A DNA stretch of 48,080 nt from Streptomyces lichenis (GTDB taxonomy: Bacteria > Actinomycetota > Actinomycetes > Streptomycetales > Streptomycetaceae), in NCBI RefSeq assembly GCF_023218175.1, contig NZ_JALPTH010000042.1:1-48080 (forward strand), in the 5' to 3' direction. The notes beneath the pieces are model-generated. The model ran no database searches and was not told the origin of the DNA. It was given only the letters and a program-made list of their open reading frames with translations. The position numbers and the translations under genes are program-made. Positions 32,960 through 40,878 of this stretch are shown piece by piece (position 1 is the first letter of the stretch; every line of letters begins with the position of its first letter).

Positions 32960-33484
32960 ATGGCCCTGCCGCGTGAGAGGCGGTCCCTGGGCGCCCCGGT
33001 CGTCGCGCCGCGGCGGCCGCCGGACGACCGGCCGGCGGAGGGCCGTACGACCGGCATCCGCCCGCCGAGCGACCGCCCCTCCGGGGCGGCGGGGCGCTAC
33101 CCGGCCGCCTCCGAGGAGGACCTGCTGACGCTCCGTCACGCGGTGCGGGCCGCCACCGTGGAGGCCGGCTTCGGTCTGGTCGACCAGACCCGGATCGTCA
33201 CCGCCATCAGCGAACTGGCCCGCAACGCCTACGTGTACGGAGGCGGCGGCACCGTGCGGATCGAGCCGGTGGCCTCCGGCACCCGGCGCGGGCTGCGGCT
33301 CACCGTCAGCGACGAGGGGCCCGGGATCGCCGACCTGGAGCGCTGCCTCACCGACGGCTACACCACCGGCTCGGGCCTGGGGCACGGCCTCGGCGGAGCC
33401 CGGCGGCTGATGCACGAGTTCGGTGTGCGCAGTGCACCCGGCCAGGGCACGACCGTGGTCGTCGCCCGCTGGAAGGACCGCTGA
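32960..33484 (+). CDS. RsbT-like anti-sigma/switch kinase (HATPase)
   Basis: The 174-residue product has about 45 unstructured residues, then a GHKL ATPase domain: N box IVTAISELARNAYVYGGGG, G1 box SDEGPGIAD, and G2-like TTGSGLGHGLGGARRLMHEF with FGVRSAPGQGTTV at the end. This pattern matches RsbT-type switch kinases, which phosphorylate STAS proteins and then activate a PP2C phosphatase. The next gene encodes such a phosphatase. ATG with GGGGAGG seven bases upstream is chosen as start. No STAS-domain partner is present in the window. Confidence 0.82.
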   Translation: MALPRERRSLGAPVVAPRRPPDDRPAEGRTTGIRPPSDRPSGAAGRYPAASEEDLLTLRHAVRAATVEAGFGLVDQTRIVTAISELARNAYVYGGGGTVRIEPVASGTRRGLRLTVSDEGPGIADLERCLTDGYTTGSGLGHGLGGARRLMHEFGVRSAPGQGTTVVVARWKDR

Positions 33485-33587
33485 TGGCCCGTACCGCCCG
33501 CCCCCGCCCCACTCCCCCACGTACCCCCGCCGCCGGCCCGGCCGGCCCCCACACGTTCCGGCGTCCGGGCCGGGCCCGGAGAAGACC

Positions 33588-34832
33588 ATGAACGACCGGA
33601 TCACCACCCACAGCTCGCTCGGCGGGCTCCGCGAGGAGCTGCGGCTGCTGGCGTACCGCGCGGGCCTGCCGGTGGAGACCCGCTACCGGCTGGCCCTGTC
33701 GGCGGCCCGGGTGGCCGCCGGGGAGCTGGCCGAGGGGCGCCCGGTGCTGCTGGAGACGGTGCCCCCGCAGTCCGTCGCCCGGGGCACCGGCACCGAGCAG
33801 GACCGGCTGACCGTACGGCTCCATCTGCCGTACGCCTCCGAGGGCCCCTCGCTGGAGGGGCTGCCGCTGCCCGCCGAGCGGGTCCCGGGCCCGGCCGCGG
33901 TCTGGCGGCTGCCCGCCCCGGCGGAACCGGCCGCGGACGGGGACCGGGACGGCCCCGCCGCCACCGAGCTGCTGGAGGAGGAGCTGCGCGCCGCGGTCGC
34001 CGGGATGGACGAGCTGGCCGAGGACCACCGGCAGCTCAAGCACGAGCTGTCCGAGACCAACAGCGGGGTGCTGGCGCTCTACGTCCAGCTGGAGGAGCGC
34101 GACGAGCAGCTGCGGCAGGCCCACGGGCGGATGCTGCGGCAGCTGGAGGACGCCCTGCGCCCCGCCCCGGTCGCGGTGGACGGCCTGGAGATGGCGGTGC
34201 ACTACGAGCCCGCCGAGAAGGACGCCCCGACCGGCGGCGACCTCTACGACTGGTTCGTGCTGCCCGACGGCACCGTGCACATCACCGTGGTGGACGCCCT
34301 CGGCCACGGGCTGACCAGCACCCGGGCCGCGCTCAACGTGACCCACGCGGTGCGCACCCTGGCCCTGGAAGGGCATCCGCTGGAGTCGCTGGTGGCCCGC
34401 ACCGACGAGGTGCTGGCCACCTTCGACCACGAGCTGATGGCCACCGTGCAGGTGGTGCGGCTCGACCCGCGCACCGGCGAGCTGGCCATGGCCAACGGCA
34501 GCCATCCACCGGCCCTGCTGGTCCGCGGCGGCGACGGCACCGGTGCGCTGTTGGAGGCGCGCGGGCGCGGTATCGGCTTCCCGCTGCCCGGCAGCGAGGG
34601 GCTGCTGCACGACCGGCTCGACCCCGGCGACCTGCTGGTCCTCTACACCGACGGGCTGACCGAGAGCCGCCGGGACCCCCGGGAGGGCGAGCAGCGGCTG
34701 ATCAAGGCGGCCCGCGGGCTGCGCGAGCGGCCGATAGCGGAACTCCCGGCGGCCATCGCCGAGGAGATGCGCACGGTGGTGCTGCACCCGGACGACACGG
34801 TGGCGCTCACCGTCCGCCGCTCCCGGCCCTGA
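33588..34832 (+). CDS. SpoIIE/RsbU-type PP2C protein phosphatase
   Basis: The 414-residue protein has an N-terminal domain (1-100) resembling a reduced HATPase fold, a charged coiled coil (about 125-185, with ELAEDHRQLKHELSETN) and a SpoIIE phosphatase domain from about 200. Metal-site motifs are GGDLYDWF, VVDALGHG and TDGLTESR. Such enzymes dephosphorylate STAS anti-sigma antagonists. It begins 103 bases after the RsbT-like gene; a 35-codon frame bridges the gap (33484-33591) with TGATG and ATGA overlaps at its ends. GGAGAAG precedes the ATG. With its two kinase neighbours it forms a partner-switching module. Confidence 0.87.
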   Translation: MNDRITTHSSLGGLREELRLLAYRAGLPVETRYRLALSAARVAAGELAEGRPVLLETVPPQSVARGTGTEQDRLTVRLHLPYASEGPSLEGLPLPAERVPGPAAVWRLPAPAEPAADGDRDGPAATELLEEELRAAVAGMDELAEDHRQLKHELSETNSGVLALYVQLEERDEQLRQAHGRMLRQLEDALRPAPVAVDGLEMAVHYEPAEKDAPTGGDLYDWFVLPDGTVHITVVDALGHGLTSTRAALNVTHAVRTLALEGHPLESLVARTDEVLATFDHELMATVQVVRLDPRTGELAMANGSHPPALLVRGGDGTGALLEARGRGIGFPLPGSEGLLHDRLDPGDLLVLYTDGLTESRRDPREGEQRLIKAARGLRERPIAELPAAIAEEMRTVVLHPDDTVALTVRRSRP

Positions 34833-34912
34833 GGAAGCCTCTCGGCACGAAGTGGTGCGTGTCACCCACAAGGGGCGGGTAAGCGGACGGTGAACGACCG
34901 AAGGAGCCGCCC

Positions 34913-35296
34913 ATGGTTGTCGAAGTCCCGCCCTGTGCCGACTCCGCCTCGGCGCGTGAGGCCACCGCGCGTTTTCTGGCGGAGTACTGCCCCTGGGCCG
35001 ATGTGTCCGCCGTCCAGCTCGTCGTCACCGAGTTGACGGCCAACGCCCTGCGCCACGCCGGCAGCCGATGGCGGCTGCGGCTGGGCACCGCCGGGGACGA
35101 GTTGTCCGTGGAGGTGGACGACTCCAGTCCGGCCGCCCCCGAGCCCCGTGCGCCGGACTTCTCCGGCGGTGGCGGGTTCGGCTGGCACCTGGTGCAGGCG
35201 CTGGCCGGCCGGCTGGAGGTCCGCCCGCACGCCGCCGGCAAGACGATCCGCGCCGTCTGGGCCCGCAGCCGGCCCGCCGCCGTGGCCGCCGCCTAG
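34913..35296 (+). CDS. single-domain HATPase (anti-sigma factor-like) protein
   Basis: The 127-residue protein is one GHKL/HATPase_c_2 domain: N box LVVTELTANALRHAGSRW, G1 box VEVDDSSPAAP, and G2-like GGGGFGWHLVQALAGRLEV. This family in Streptomyces includes RsbW-like anti-sigma kinases and many orphan regulators. The ATG follows GAAGGAG. It follows the phosphatase gene by 80 bases on the same strand, so it likely belongs to the same signalling set. The target sigma factor or STAS protein is not encoded here. Confidence 0.83.
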   Translation: MVVEVPPCADSASAREATARFLAEYCPWADVSAVQLVVTELTANALRHAGSRWRLRLGTAGDELSVEVDDSSPAAPEPRAPDFSGGGGFGWHLVQALAGRLEVRPHAAGKTIRAVWARSRPAAVAAA

Positions 35297-35318
35297 GCGC
35301 CACGGCAGGCACGGCGAA

Positions 35319-35350
35319 GGGCCGTCCCCGCCCCGCGGCGGAGACGGCCC
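35319..35350. terminator. terminator hairpin between convergent genes
   Basis: GGGCCGTC (35319-35326) pairs with GACGGCCC (35343-35350), with a GC-rich loop. It separates the signalling module from the opposing guaB1 gene. Confidence 0.7.
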
Positions 35351-35371
35351 AGTGCGGAAGCCCGGTGGGCG

Positions 35372-36814
35372 TCAGCTCCAGCTGGCGTGCAGCGGCTTGC
35401 CCTCGGCATACCCGGCGGCGCTCTGCACCCCGACCACGGCCTTCTCGGCGAACTCCTCCAGGGAACCCGCGCCCGCGTAGGTGCAGGAGGAGCGGACGCC
35501 CGCGATCACCGAGTCGATCAGGTCCTCCACGCCCGGGCGCTCCGGGTCGAGGAACATCCGGGAGTGCGAGATGCCCTCCTCGAACAGCGCCTTGCGGGCC
35601 CGGTCGTACGCGGACTCCTCGCTGGTGCGGTTGCGCACGGCGCGCGCCGAGGCCATGCCGAAGGACTCCTTGTAGAGCCGGCCGTCGGCGGCCTGCTGGA
35701 GGTCGCCCGGGGACTCGTAGGTGCCGGCGAACCAGGAGCCGACCATCACGTTGGAGGCACCGGCGGCCAGTGCCATGGCGACGTCGCGCGGGTGGCGCAC
35801 CCCGCCGTCGGCCCAGACGTGCTTGCCGTACTTCCGCGCCTCGGCGGCGCACTCCAGCACCGCGGAGAACTGCGGGCGGCCCACGCCGGTCATCATCCGG
35901 GTGGTGCACATGGCGCCGGGGCCCACCCCGACCTTGACGATGTCGGCGCCGGCCTCGATCAGGTCGCGGACGCCCTCCGCGGCGACGATGTTGCCGGCCG
36001 CGATCGGCACCTGCGGGTCCAGGGCGCGGACCACGCGGATGGCGGCGATCATCGACTCCTGGTGGCCGTGCGCGGTATCGATGACCAGGGTGTCAGCCCC
36101 GGCGTCGAGCAGCTGCTTGGCCTTGCCGGCCACATCGCCGTTGATGCCCACGGCGGCGGCGATCCGCAGCCGCCCCCGGGTGTCCACGGCCGGGGTGTAG
36201 AGGGTGGCGCGCAGGGCGCCCTTGCGGGTGAGGATGCCGGCCAGCCGCCCGTCGGCGTCCACCGCCGGGGCGTAGCGGCGGTTGCGCTGGTCGAGGGTGT
36301 TGAACGCCTCGCGCGGGTCGATGTCCGCGTCCAGCAGCAGCAGGTCCCTGGACATGACCTCGGAGAGCTGGGTGAAGCGGTCCACCCCGCTCAGGTCGCG
36401 GTCGGTGACCACGCCGACCGGGCGGCCGTGCTCGTCCACCACGACGCCGGCGTTGTGGGCGCGCTTGGGCAGCAGCGACAGGGCGTCGGCGACGGTCTGG
36501 TGGGGCTCCAGCACGATCGGGGTGTCGAGCACACGGTGGCGGCTCTTGACCCAGGTGATGACGTCGGTGACGACCTCGATCGGGATGTCCTGCGGGATGA
36601 CGACGAGACCGCCGCGGCGGGCGACGGTCTCGGCCATCCGGCGGCCGGCGATCGCGGTCATGTTGGCGACGACCAGCGGGATGGTGGTCCCGGTGCCGTC
36701 GGGGGAGGCGAGGTCCACGCCCTGACGGGAGCCCACGGCCGAGCGGCTCGGCACCATGAACACGTCGTCGTACGTGAGGTCGTACGGCGGCTTCAGGTCA
36801 TTGAGGAAACGCAC
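35372..36814 (-). CDS. guaB1: GuaB1-family IMPDH/GMP reductase protein
   Basis: The 480-residue protein has the IMPDH/GMPR barrel split by a CBS pair (about 95-205: SLLPKRAHNAGVVVDEHGRP and ILTRKGALRATLY). The nucleotide-binding and catalytic loop is VGVGPGAMCTTRM, with the reactive Cys. The N-terminus LTYDDVFMVPSRS is typical. Actinobacteria have a second, true GuaB elsewhere; the mycobacterial GuaB1 has been reported to be a GMP reductase that returns GMP to IMP, and this protein has the same layout. The CBS pair could sense ATP/GTP. It is a single-gene transcript facing the signalling module. Confidence 0.88.
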   Translation of the reverse strand: MRFLNDLKPPYDLTYDDVFMVPSRSAVGSRQGVDLASPDGTGTTIPLVVANMTAIAGRRMAETVARRGGLVVIPQDIPIEVVTDVITWVKSRHRVLDTPIVLEPHQTVADALSLLPKRAHNAGVVVDEHGRPVGVVTDRDLSGVDRFTQLSEVMSRDLLLLDADIDPREAFNTLDQRNRRYAPAVDADGRLAGILTRKGALRATLYTPAVDTRGRLRIAAAVGINGDVAGKAKQLLDAGADTLVIDTAHGHQESMIAAIRVVRALDPQVPIAAGNIVAAEGVRDLIEAGADIVKVGVGPGAMCTTRMMTGVGRPQFSAVLECAAEARKYGKHVWADGGVRHPRDVAMALAAGASNVMVGSWFAGTYESPGDLQQAADGRLYKESFGMASARAVRNRTSEESAYDRARKALFEEGISHSRMFLDPERPGVEDLIDSVIAGVRSSCTYAGAGSLEEFAEKAVVGVQSAAGYAEGKPLHASWS

Positions 36815-36980
36815 GTGCTGAACATCCCAGTCGATCGGAGTCGGCCCCGGTCAGATCATCAGCCCGGGGGAAATCGCACGTACTTCATTCTCCCATGTCC
36901 GCGCGGGCGCACGCCTCAGGCGGAACCTCCAGGCCCCGCCCGGCCCCCTCGTCGCATCCTCCAAGCCCCCGCGCCCGGCG

Positions 36981-38003
36981 TCACTCGTCCGGGTCGGCGC
37001 GGTCCAGCGCGGGGCGCGGGCCGGGGGCGAACTCGGTGAGCAGGAAGTCCGCGGCCGAGGTGTCGGTGACCAGGCTGGTGACCAGCCCGGAGCGGAGCAC
37101 GGCGCCGATGGCCGCCGCCTTGCGCTGGCCGCCCGCGATGGCGACGACCTCGGGGATACGGCGCAGCCGGTCGGCCTCCACGGCGATGCACCGCTCGACC
37201 AGGTCGCGGCCGACCCGGCGCCCGGAGGCGTCGAAGAGGTGGGCGGACATCTCGGCGGCCACCCCCAGCGAGGCGTAGTGGGCGCGCTCCTCGTCGCTGA
37301 GCATGTCGTGGACGGTGGAGATGCCCGGCTCCCAGGAGCCGATGGAGACCGCGGCGACGGTGACCTTGTCGAAGTAGTCGAAGGCCCGGGCGATACCGGT
37401 CTGGTTGCGCAGCGCGGCGGCGGTGGCCGGGTCGGGCAGCAGCATCGGCGCGTAGATGGGGTGGGCCTCACCGCCGGAGACCTGGGCGGCACGGCGGACC
37501 GCCTCCACCGAGCCGCGCTCGGCGGTGCCCGCGTCGTACACCCCGGTCAGCTGGACCACCGTGCACGGCGGCAGCCGGTCCAGGGCGGCGGCCATGTGGA
37601 TGGTGGAGCGGCCCCAGGCCAGCCCCAGCACATCGCCCTCGGCGACCAGCTCGCCCAGCAGGTCGGCGGCCACCTCGCCCAGGTTCTCCGGGTCCGGTGA
37701 GGCGTCCTCGCCCTCCGGCGGGGACTCCACCACCACGGCGTGCCGCAGCCCGTATCTGGCCCGCAGCGCGTCGGAGCGCTCGGCGTCCAGCTCGGCGGGG
37801 ACGCGGATCTCGATCCGGACGAGGTCGCGTTCGAGGGCGGTCTCCAGGACCCGGGCCACCTTGAAGCGGCTGACGCCGAACTCCTCGGCGATCTGGATCT
37901 TGGACTTCCCCTCCAGGTAGAAACGGCGGGCCATGGCCGCGGCCTGTACGAGCTCCGCGGGTCCCATCCGCAGGGCTGGCCGTCCCGCCGACATAGCAGA
38001 CAC
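36981..38003 (-). CDS. SorC/DeoR-type sugar-binding transcriptional regulator
   Basis: The 340-residue regulator has an N-terminal HTH (KSKIQIAEEFGVSRFKVARV at about 31-50) and a C-terminal SorC sugar-phosphate domain (GDVLGLAWGRSTIHMAAAL, VVQLTGVYDAG, VTVAAVSIGSWEPG, VVAIAGGQRKAAAIGAVL). Such proteins respond to phosphorylated sugars. GTG at 38003 is preferred, with GAGGAG seven bases upstream; an ATG lies three codons later. It lies 104 bases after rpe on the same strand, so a pentose-phosphate effector and control of rpe are plausible. The gap holds GTTCAC-AC-GTTCAC near 38023-38036, a possible operator. Confidence 0.87.
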   Translation of the reverse strand: MSAMSAGRPALRMGPAELVQAAAMARRFYLEGKSKIQIAEEFGVSRFKVARVLETALERDLVRIEIRVPAELDAERSDALRARYGLRHAVVVESPPEGEDASPDPENLGEVAADLLGELVAEGDVLGLAWGRSTIHMAAALDRLPPCTVVQLTGVYDAGTAERGSVEAVRRAAQVSGGEAHPIYAPMLLPDPATAAALRNQTGIARAFDYFDKVTVAAVSIGSWEPGISTVHDMLSDEERAHYASLGVAAEMSAHLFDASGRRVGRDLVERCIAVEADRLRRIPEVVAIAGGQRKAAAIGAVLRSGLVTSLVTDTSAADFLLTEFAPGPRPALDRADPDE

Positions 38004-38107
38004 CGCGCTCTCCTCACTGCTGTTCACACGTTCACGTCGGACCGTCATCCTCGCAGATCCGGCGGTCCGTGATCGGTCCTGTGGGGCTTCGTTCATCTCC
38101 CGGTGGC

Positions 38108-38791
38108 TCAGTGGCCGCACGCCCAGGCCGCGCCCTTGGCCGCGGCGGCCGCCTGCTCGCGCAGCCCGCGCACCGCGGCGGCCGGGTCCTCGGCCCCGTA
38201 GACCGCGCTGCCGGCCACGAAGACGTCGGCGCCGGCCTCCGCGCACCGCTCGACCGTGGACGCCGACACCCCGCCGTCCACCTGCACCCACACGTCCAGC
38301 CCGTGCCGGGCGACCAGGTCCCGGGTGCGGCGGATCTTGGGCAGCATGATGTCCAGGAACGCCTGCCCGCCGAAGCCGGGCTCCACGGTCATGATCAGCA
38401 CCATGTCCAGCTCGGACAGCAGGTCCTCGTACGGCTCGATCGGGGTGGCCGGCTTCAGCGCCATCGAGGCCCGCGCCCCCTTGGCCCGGATCTCCCGCGC
38501 CAGCCGCACCGGGGCGGCGGCCGCCTCCACATGGAAGGTGACCGACCCGGCCCCCGCCTCCACGTACTGCGGGGCCCAGCGGTCCGGGTCCTCGATCATC
38601 AGATGGCAGTCCAGCGGGATGCCCGTCGCCTTGCGCAGCGACTCGACGATGGGCACGCCCAGGGTGAGGTTGGGCACGAAGTGGTTGTCCATGACGTCGA
38701 CATGGAGCCAGTCGGCGCCTTCGACGGCCCGCGCCTCGTCGGCGAGGCGGGCGAAGTCGGCGGACAGGATGCTGGGGTTGATCTGGGCCAT
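38108..38791 (-). CDS. rpe: ribulose-phosphate 3-epimerase
   Basis: The 227-residue TIM-barrel enzyme interconverts ribulose 5-phosphate and xylulose 5-phosphate in the pentose phosphate pathway. The metal and catalytic motifs are intact: INPSILSADFARL at the start, LHVDVMDNHFVPNLTLG, DCHLMIEDPDRW, MTVEPGFGGQAF and VQVDGGVSAST. The length is normal. It is transcribed towards the SorC-type regulator, 104 bases away. Upstream lies 407 bases of palindrome-rich DNA. Confidence 0.95.
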   Translation of the reverse strand: MAQINPSILSADFARLADEARAVEGADWLHVDVMDNHFVPNLTLGVPIVESLRKATGIPLDCHLMIEDPDRWAPQYVEAGAGSVTFHVEAAAAPVRLAREIRAKGARASMALKPATPIEPYEDLLSELDMVLIMTVEPGFGGQAFLDIMLPKIRRTRDLVARHGLDVWVQVDGGVSASTVERCAEAGADVFVAGSAVYGAEDPAAAVRGLREQAAAAAKGAAWACGH

Positions 38792-39198
38792 GGCCCAAGC
38801 CTGCCATGCCTTACGGCCCTTTCCGCACCCGCGGCTCCCCGGGTACGGACGGCCGGTGCCGCGCTTGCCGCTTTTGCGGCGTGACACCGGGGCGGGGTGG
38901 GAGCGCCCCCGGGCCGGGGCGCCGCCGACGGCCCGGCCCGCACCGGGCGGCGCCCACCCGGGCGCCGTCCCTTCCCGGCCCCGGCGACCCCCGCACCGCC
39001 GACGGCGACGAGCCCGCACCGGCCCATCGCGGTCGGGGCCGCCCACCCGGTGGCGGCCCGTACCGGCCGGCCGCCCATCGCAGGCGCCGCCTTCTCCGGT
39101 CCCGACGGCCGACAGCCGGTCGCCTCGCAGGCGCCCCGGGCGGCCGCCCACCGTGGGCGCCGCGCTTCCCCGGTCGGGGGCGCCGGCCGGCGCCCCCG
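38792..39198. other. 407-base palindrome-rich intergenic region
   Basis: No gene is supported between rpe and the sigma factor gene. The DNA is over 80% G/C by eye, with scattered short inverted repeats such as GCCGCTTTTGCGGC near 38867 and repeated CGGCGGC/GCCGCC blocks. It must contain the rpe promoter. A perfect palindrome closes it at 39176-39197. Confidence 0.5.
39176..39197 (-). terminator. perfect 22-bp palindrome at the end of the sigma factor gene
   Basis: GGGGGCGCCGG and CCGGCGCCCCC pair perfectly with no spacer. It begins two bases after the sigma factor stop (minus strand), so it is probably its terminator. Confidence 0.65.
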
Positions 39199-40344
39199 TC
39201 AGTCCTCCCGGCGGGCGTTGAGCCGGGCGGCCTGGCGGGTCAGATGGTCGCGCTCGGCGAGGTTGGGCGCCTGGCGGGCCGCCTCGGCGTAGAGCCGGGC
39301 CGCCGCCACCGGATCGCCGTCCCGTTCGCGCAGATACGCCGCCACCGCCGGGTGGCGCGGCAGCGCCGGATCCAGCTCCGCGAGCGCCGCGAGGCCCGCC
39401 CGCGGGCCGTCCGCCTCGCCGACGGCCACCGCGCGGTTCAGCCGGACCACCGGGCTGCCGGTCAGCCGCACCAACTCGTCGTACCACTCCACGATCTGCG
39501 GCCAGTCGGTCTCCTCGGCGGTGGGCGCGTCGGCGTGCAGCGCCGCGATGGCGGCCTGGGCCTGGAACTCGCCCAGCCGGTCCCGGGCCAGCGCCGCCTG
39601 CAGGATGCCGATGCCCTCGGCGATCGCCCCGGTGTCCCAGCGGCCGCGGTCCTGCTCGGCGAGCGGCACCAGCGCCCCGTCCGGCGCAGTACGGGCGGCC
39701 CGCCGGGCGTGGTGCAGCAGCATCAGCGCGAGCAGCCCGGCCACCTCGGGGTGGTCGACCGCGGCCGCCAGCTGCCGGGTGAGCCGGATCGCCTCGGCGG
39801 CCAGGTCGACATCGCCCGAGTACCCCTCGTTGAAGACCAGGTAGAGCACCCGCAGCACGGTGGCGACATCGCCGGGCCGCTCCAGCCCCGCCCCGGCGAC
39901 CGCCTTCTTCGCCCGGCTGATCCGCTGACCCATGGTCGTCTCAGGCACCAGATACGCCCGGGCGATCTGCCGGGTGGTCAGCCCGCCGACCGCGCGCAGG
40001 GTGAGCGCCACCGCGGACGAGGGCGTCAGCGACGGATGGGCGCACAGGAAGTACAGCCAGAGGGTGTCGTCGGCCGCCGGCACCGGTCCGGGCTCCGGCT
40101 CCTCCCCCACCAGGTCCTCGCGCCGCCGCCGCGCGGCGTCCGCCCGGGTCGCGTCCAGGAACCGGCGCCAGGCCACGGTGACCAGCCAGCCCTTCGGGTC
40201 CCGCGGAGGCTCCCCGGGCCACACCCGCACCGCCTCCACCAGGGCGTCCTGGACGGCGTCCTCGGCCGCCGCGAAGTCGGCTCCGCGGCGGACGAGGATC
40301 CCCAGCACACCCGGCACCAGCCCCCGCAGCAGGGCCTCGTCCAT
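39199..40344 (-). CDS. ECF42-type sigma factor with C-terminal TPR-like domain
   Basis: The 381-residue protein combines sigma region 2 (FAAAEDAVQDALVEAVRVWP), region 4 (LTLRAVGGLTTRQIARAYLV, then TMGQRISRAKKAV) and a long helical C-terminus (YLVFNEGYSG, LARDRLGEFQAQAAIAALHA). This combination, with a DGPF-family gene next to it, defines the ECF42 group, which lacks a classical anti-sigma factor and is thought to be regulated through the C-terminal extension. I start at ATG 40344, with GGAG ten bases upstream; a GTG at 40356 overlaps the preceding stop (GTGA) and is an alternative. It is transcribed with the DGPF gene. Confidence 0.87.
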   Translation of the reverse strand: MDEALLRGLVPGVLGILVRRGADFAAAEDAVQDALVEAVRVWPGEPPRDPKGWLVTVAWRRFLDATRADAARRRREDLVGEEPEPGPVPAADDTLWLYFLCAHPSLTPSSAVALTLRAVGGLTTRQIARAYLVPETTMGQRISRAKKAVAGAGLERPGDVATVLRVLYLVFNEGYSGDVDLAAEAIRLTRQLAAAVDHPEVAGLLALMLLHHARRAARTAPDGALVPLAEQDRGRWDTGAIAEGIGILQAALARDRLGEFQAQAAIAALHADAPTAEETDWPQIVEWYDELVRLTGSPVVRLNRAVAVGEADGPRAGLAALAELDPALPRHPAVAAYLRERDGDPVAAARLYAEAARQAPNLAERDHLTRQAARLNARRED

Positions 40345-40352
40345 CGGCCCGG

Positions 40353-40760
40353 TCACTCCGTGACGGTGGGGTGCGCGCCCAGGAACGGGCGCACCTCCAG
40401 CCACTCGTGGATCGGCCTCCCGCCCGCCCCCGGGGCCGCCGACAGCTCCCCGGCCAGCTCCACGGCCCGCTCCCGGCTGTCCACGTCGATGATCATCCAC
40501 CCGGCGATCAGGTCCTTGGTCTCGGCGAACGGCCCGTCGGTGACCGGCGGCCGCCCCTCGCCGTCGTACCGGACCCACATCCCCTCCGGCGAGAGCGCCT
40601 GCCCGTCGACGAACTCGCCGGTCTCCTCCAGCCGGCCCGCGAAGTCGTTCATGTACCGCACATGCGCCGAGATCTCCTCCGGCGTCCAGCGGTCCATGGG
40701 CACGTCGTTCACCGCCGCCGGAGCGCCGCGGTAGTGCTTGAGCAGCAGGTACTTGGCCAT
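40353..40760 (-). CDS. DGPF-domain (YCII-related) protein
   Basis: The 135-residue protein has the eponymous motif in PVTDGPFAETKDLIAGWMII and the typical N-terminus MAKYLLLKHYRG. The fold is a ferredoxin-like YCII/DGPF domain. Such genes sit next to ECF42 sigma factors and are usually their targets; the biochemical role is not settled. It precedes the sigma gene by eight bases or overlaps it, depending on the start. The 118-base gap upstream should hold its promoter. Confidence 0.88.
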   Translation of the reverse strand: MAKYLLLKHYRGAPAAVNDVPMDRWTPEEISAHVRYMNDFAGRLEETGEFVDGQALSPEGMWVRYDGEGRPPVTDGPFAETKDLIAGWMIIDVDSRERAVELAGELSAAPGAGGRPIHEWLEVRPFLGAHPTVTE

Positions 40761-40878
40761 CGTGGTTCTCCTCGGTCCGAGTGCGGCCCATTGTGGCCGC
40801 CTTCACCCCGAGGACGGAGCAGCCCGCGCGTCCTCGACATCCTCCGGCCGCTTTCCCCGACTTTCTTCCCGCGACCTC

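Noticed and set aside
32062..33057. 331-codon Gly/Tyr-rich frame on the minus strand
   Set aside because: It is the complement of the Pro/Tyr repeats and overlaps the RsbT-like gene. Its start has no convincing ribosome binding site and composition follows from the repeats.
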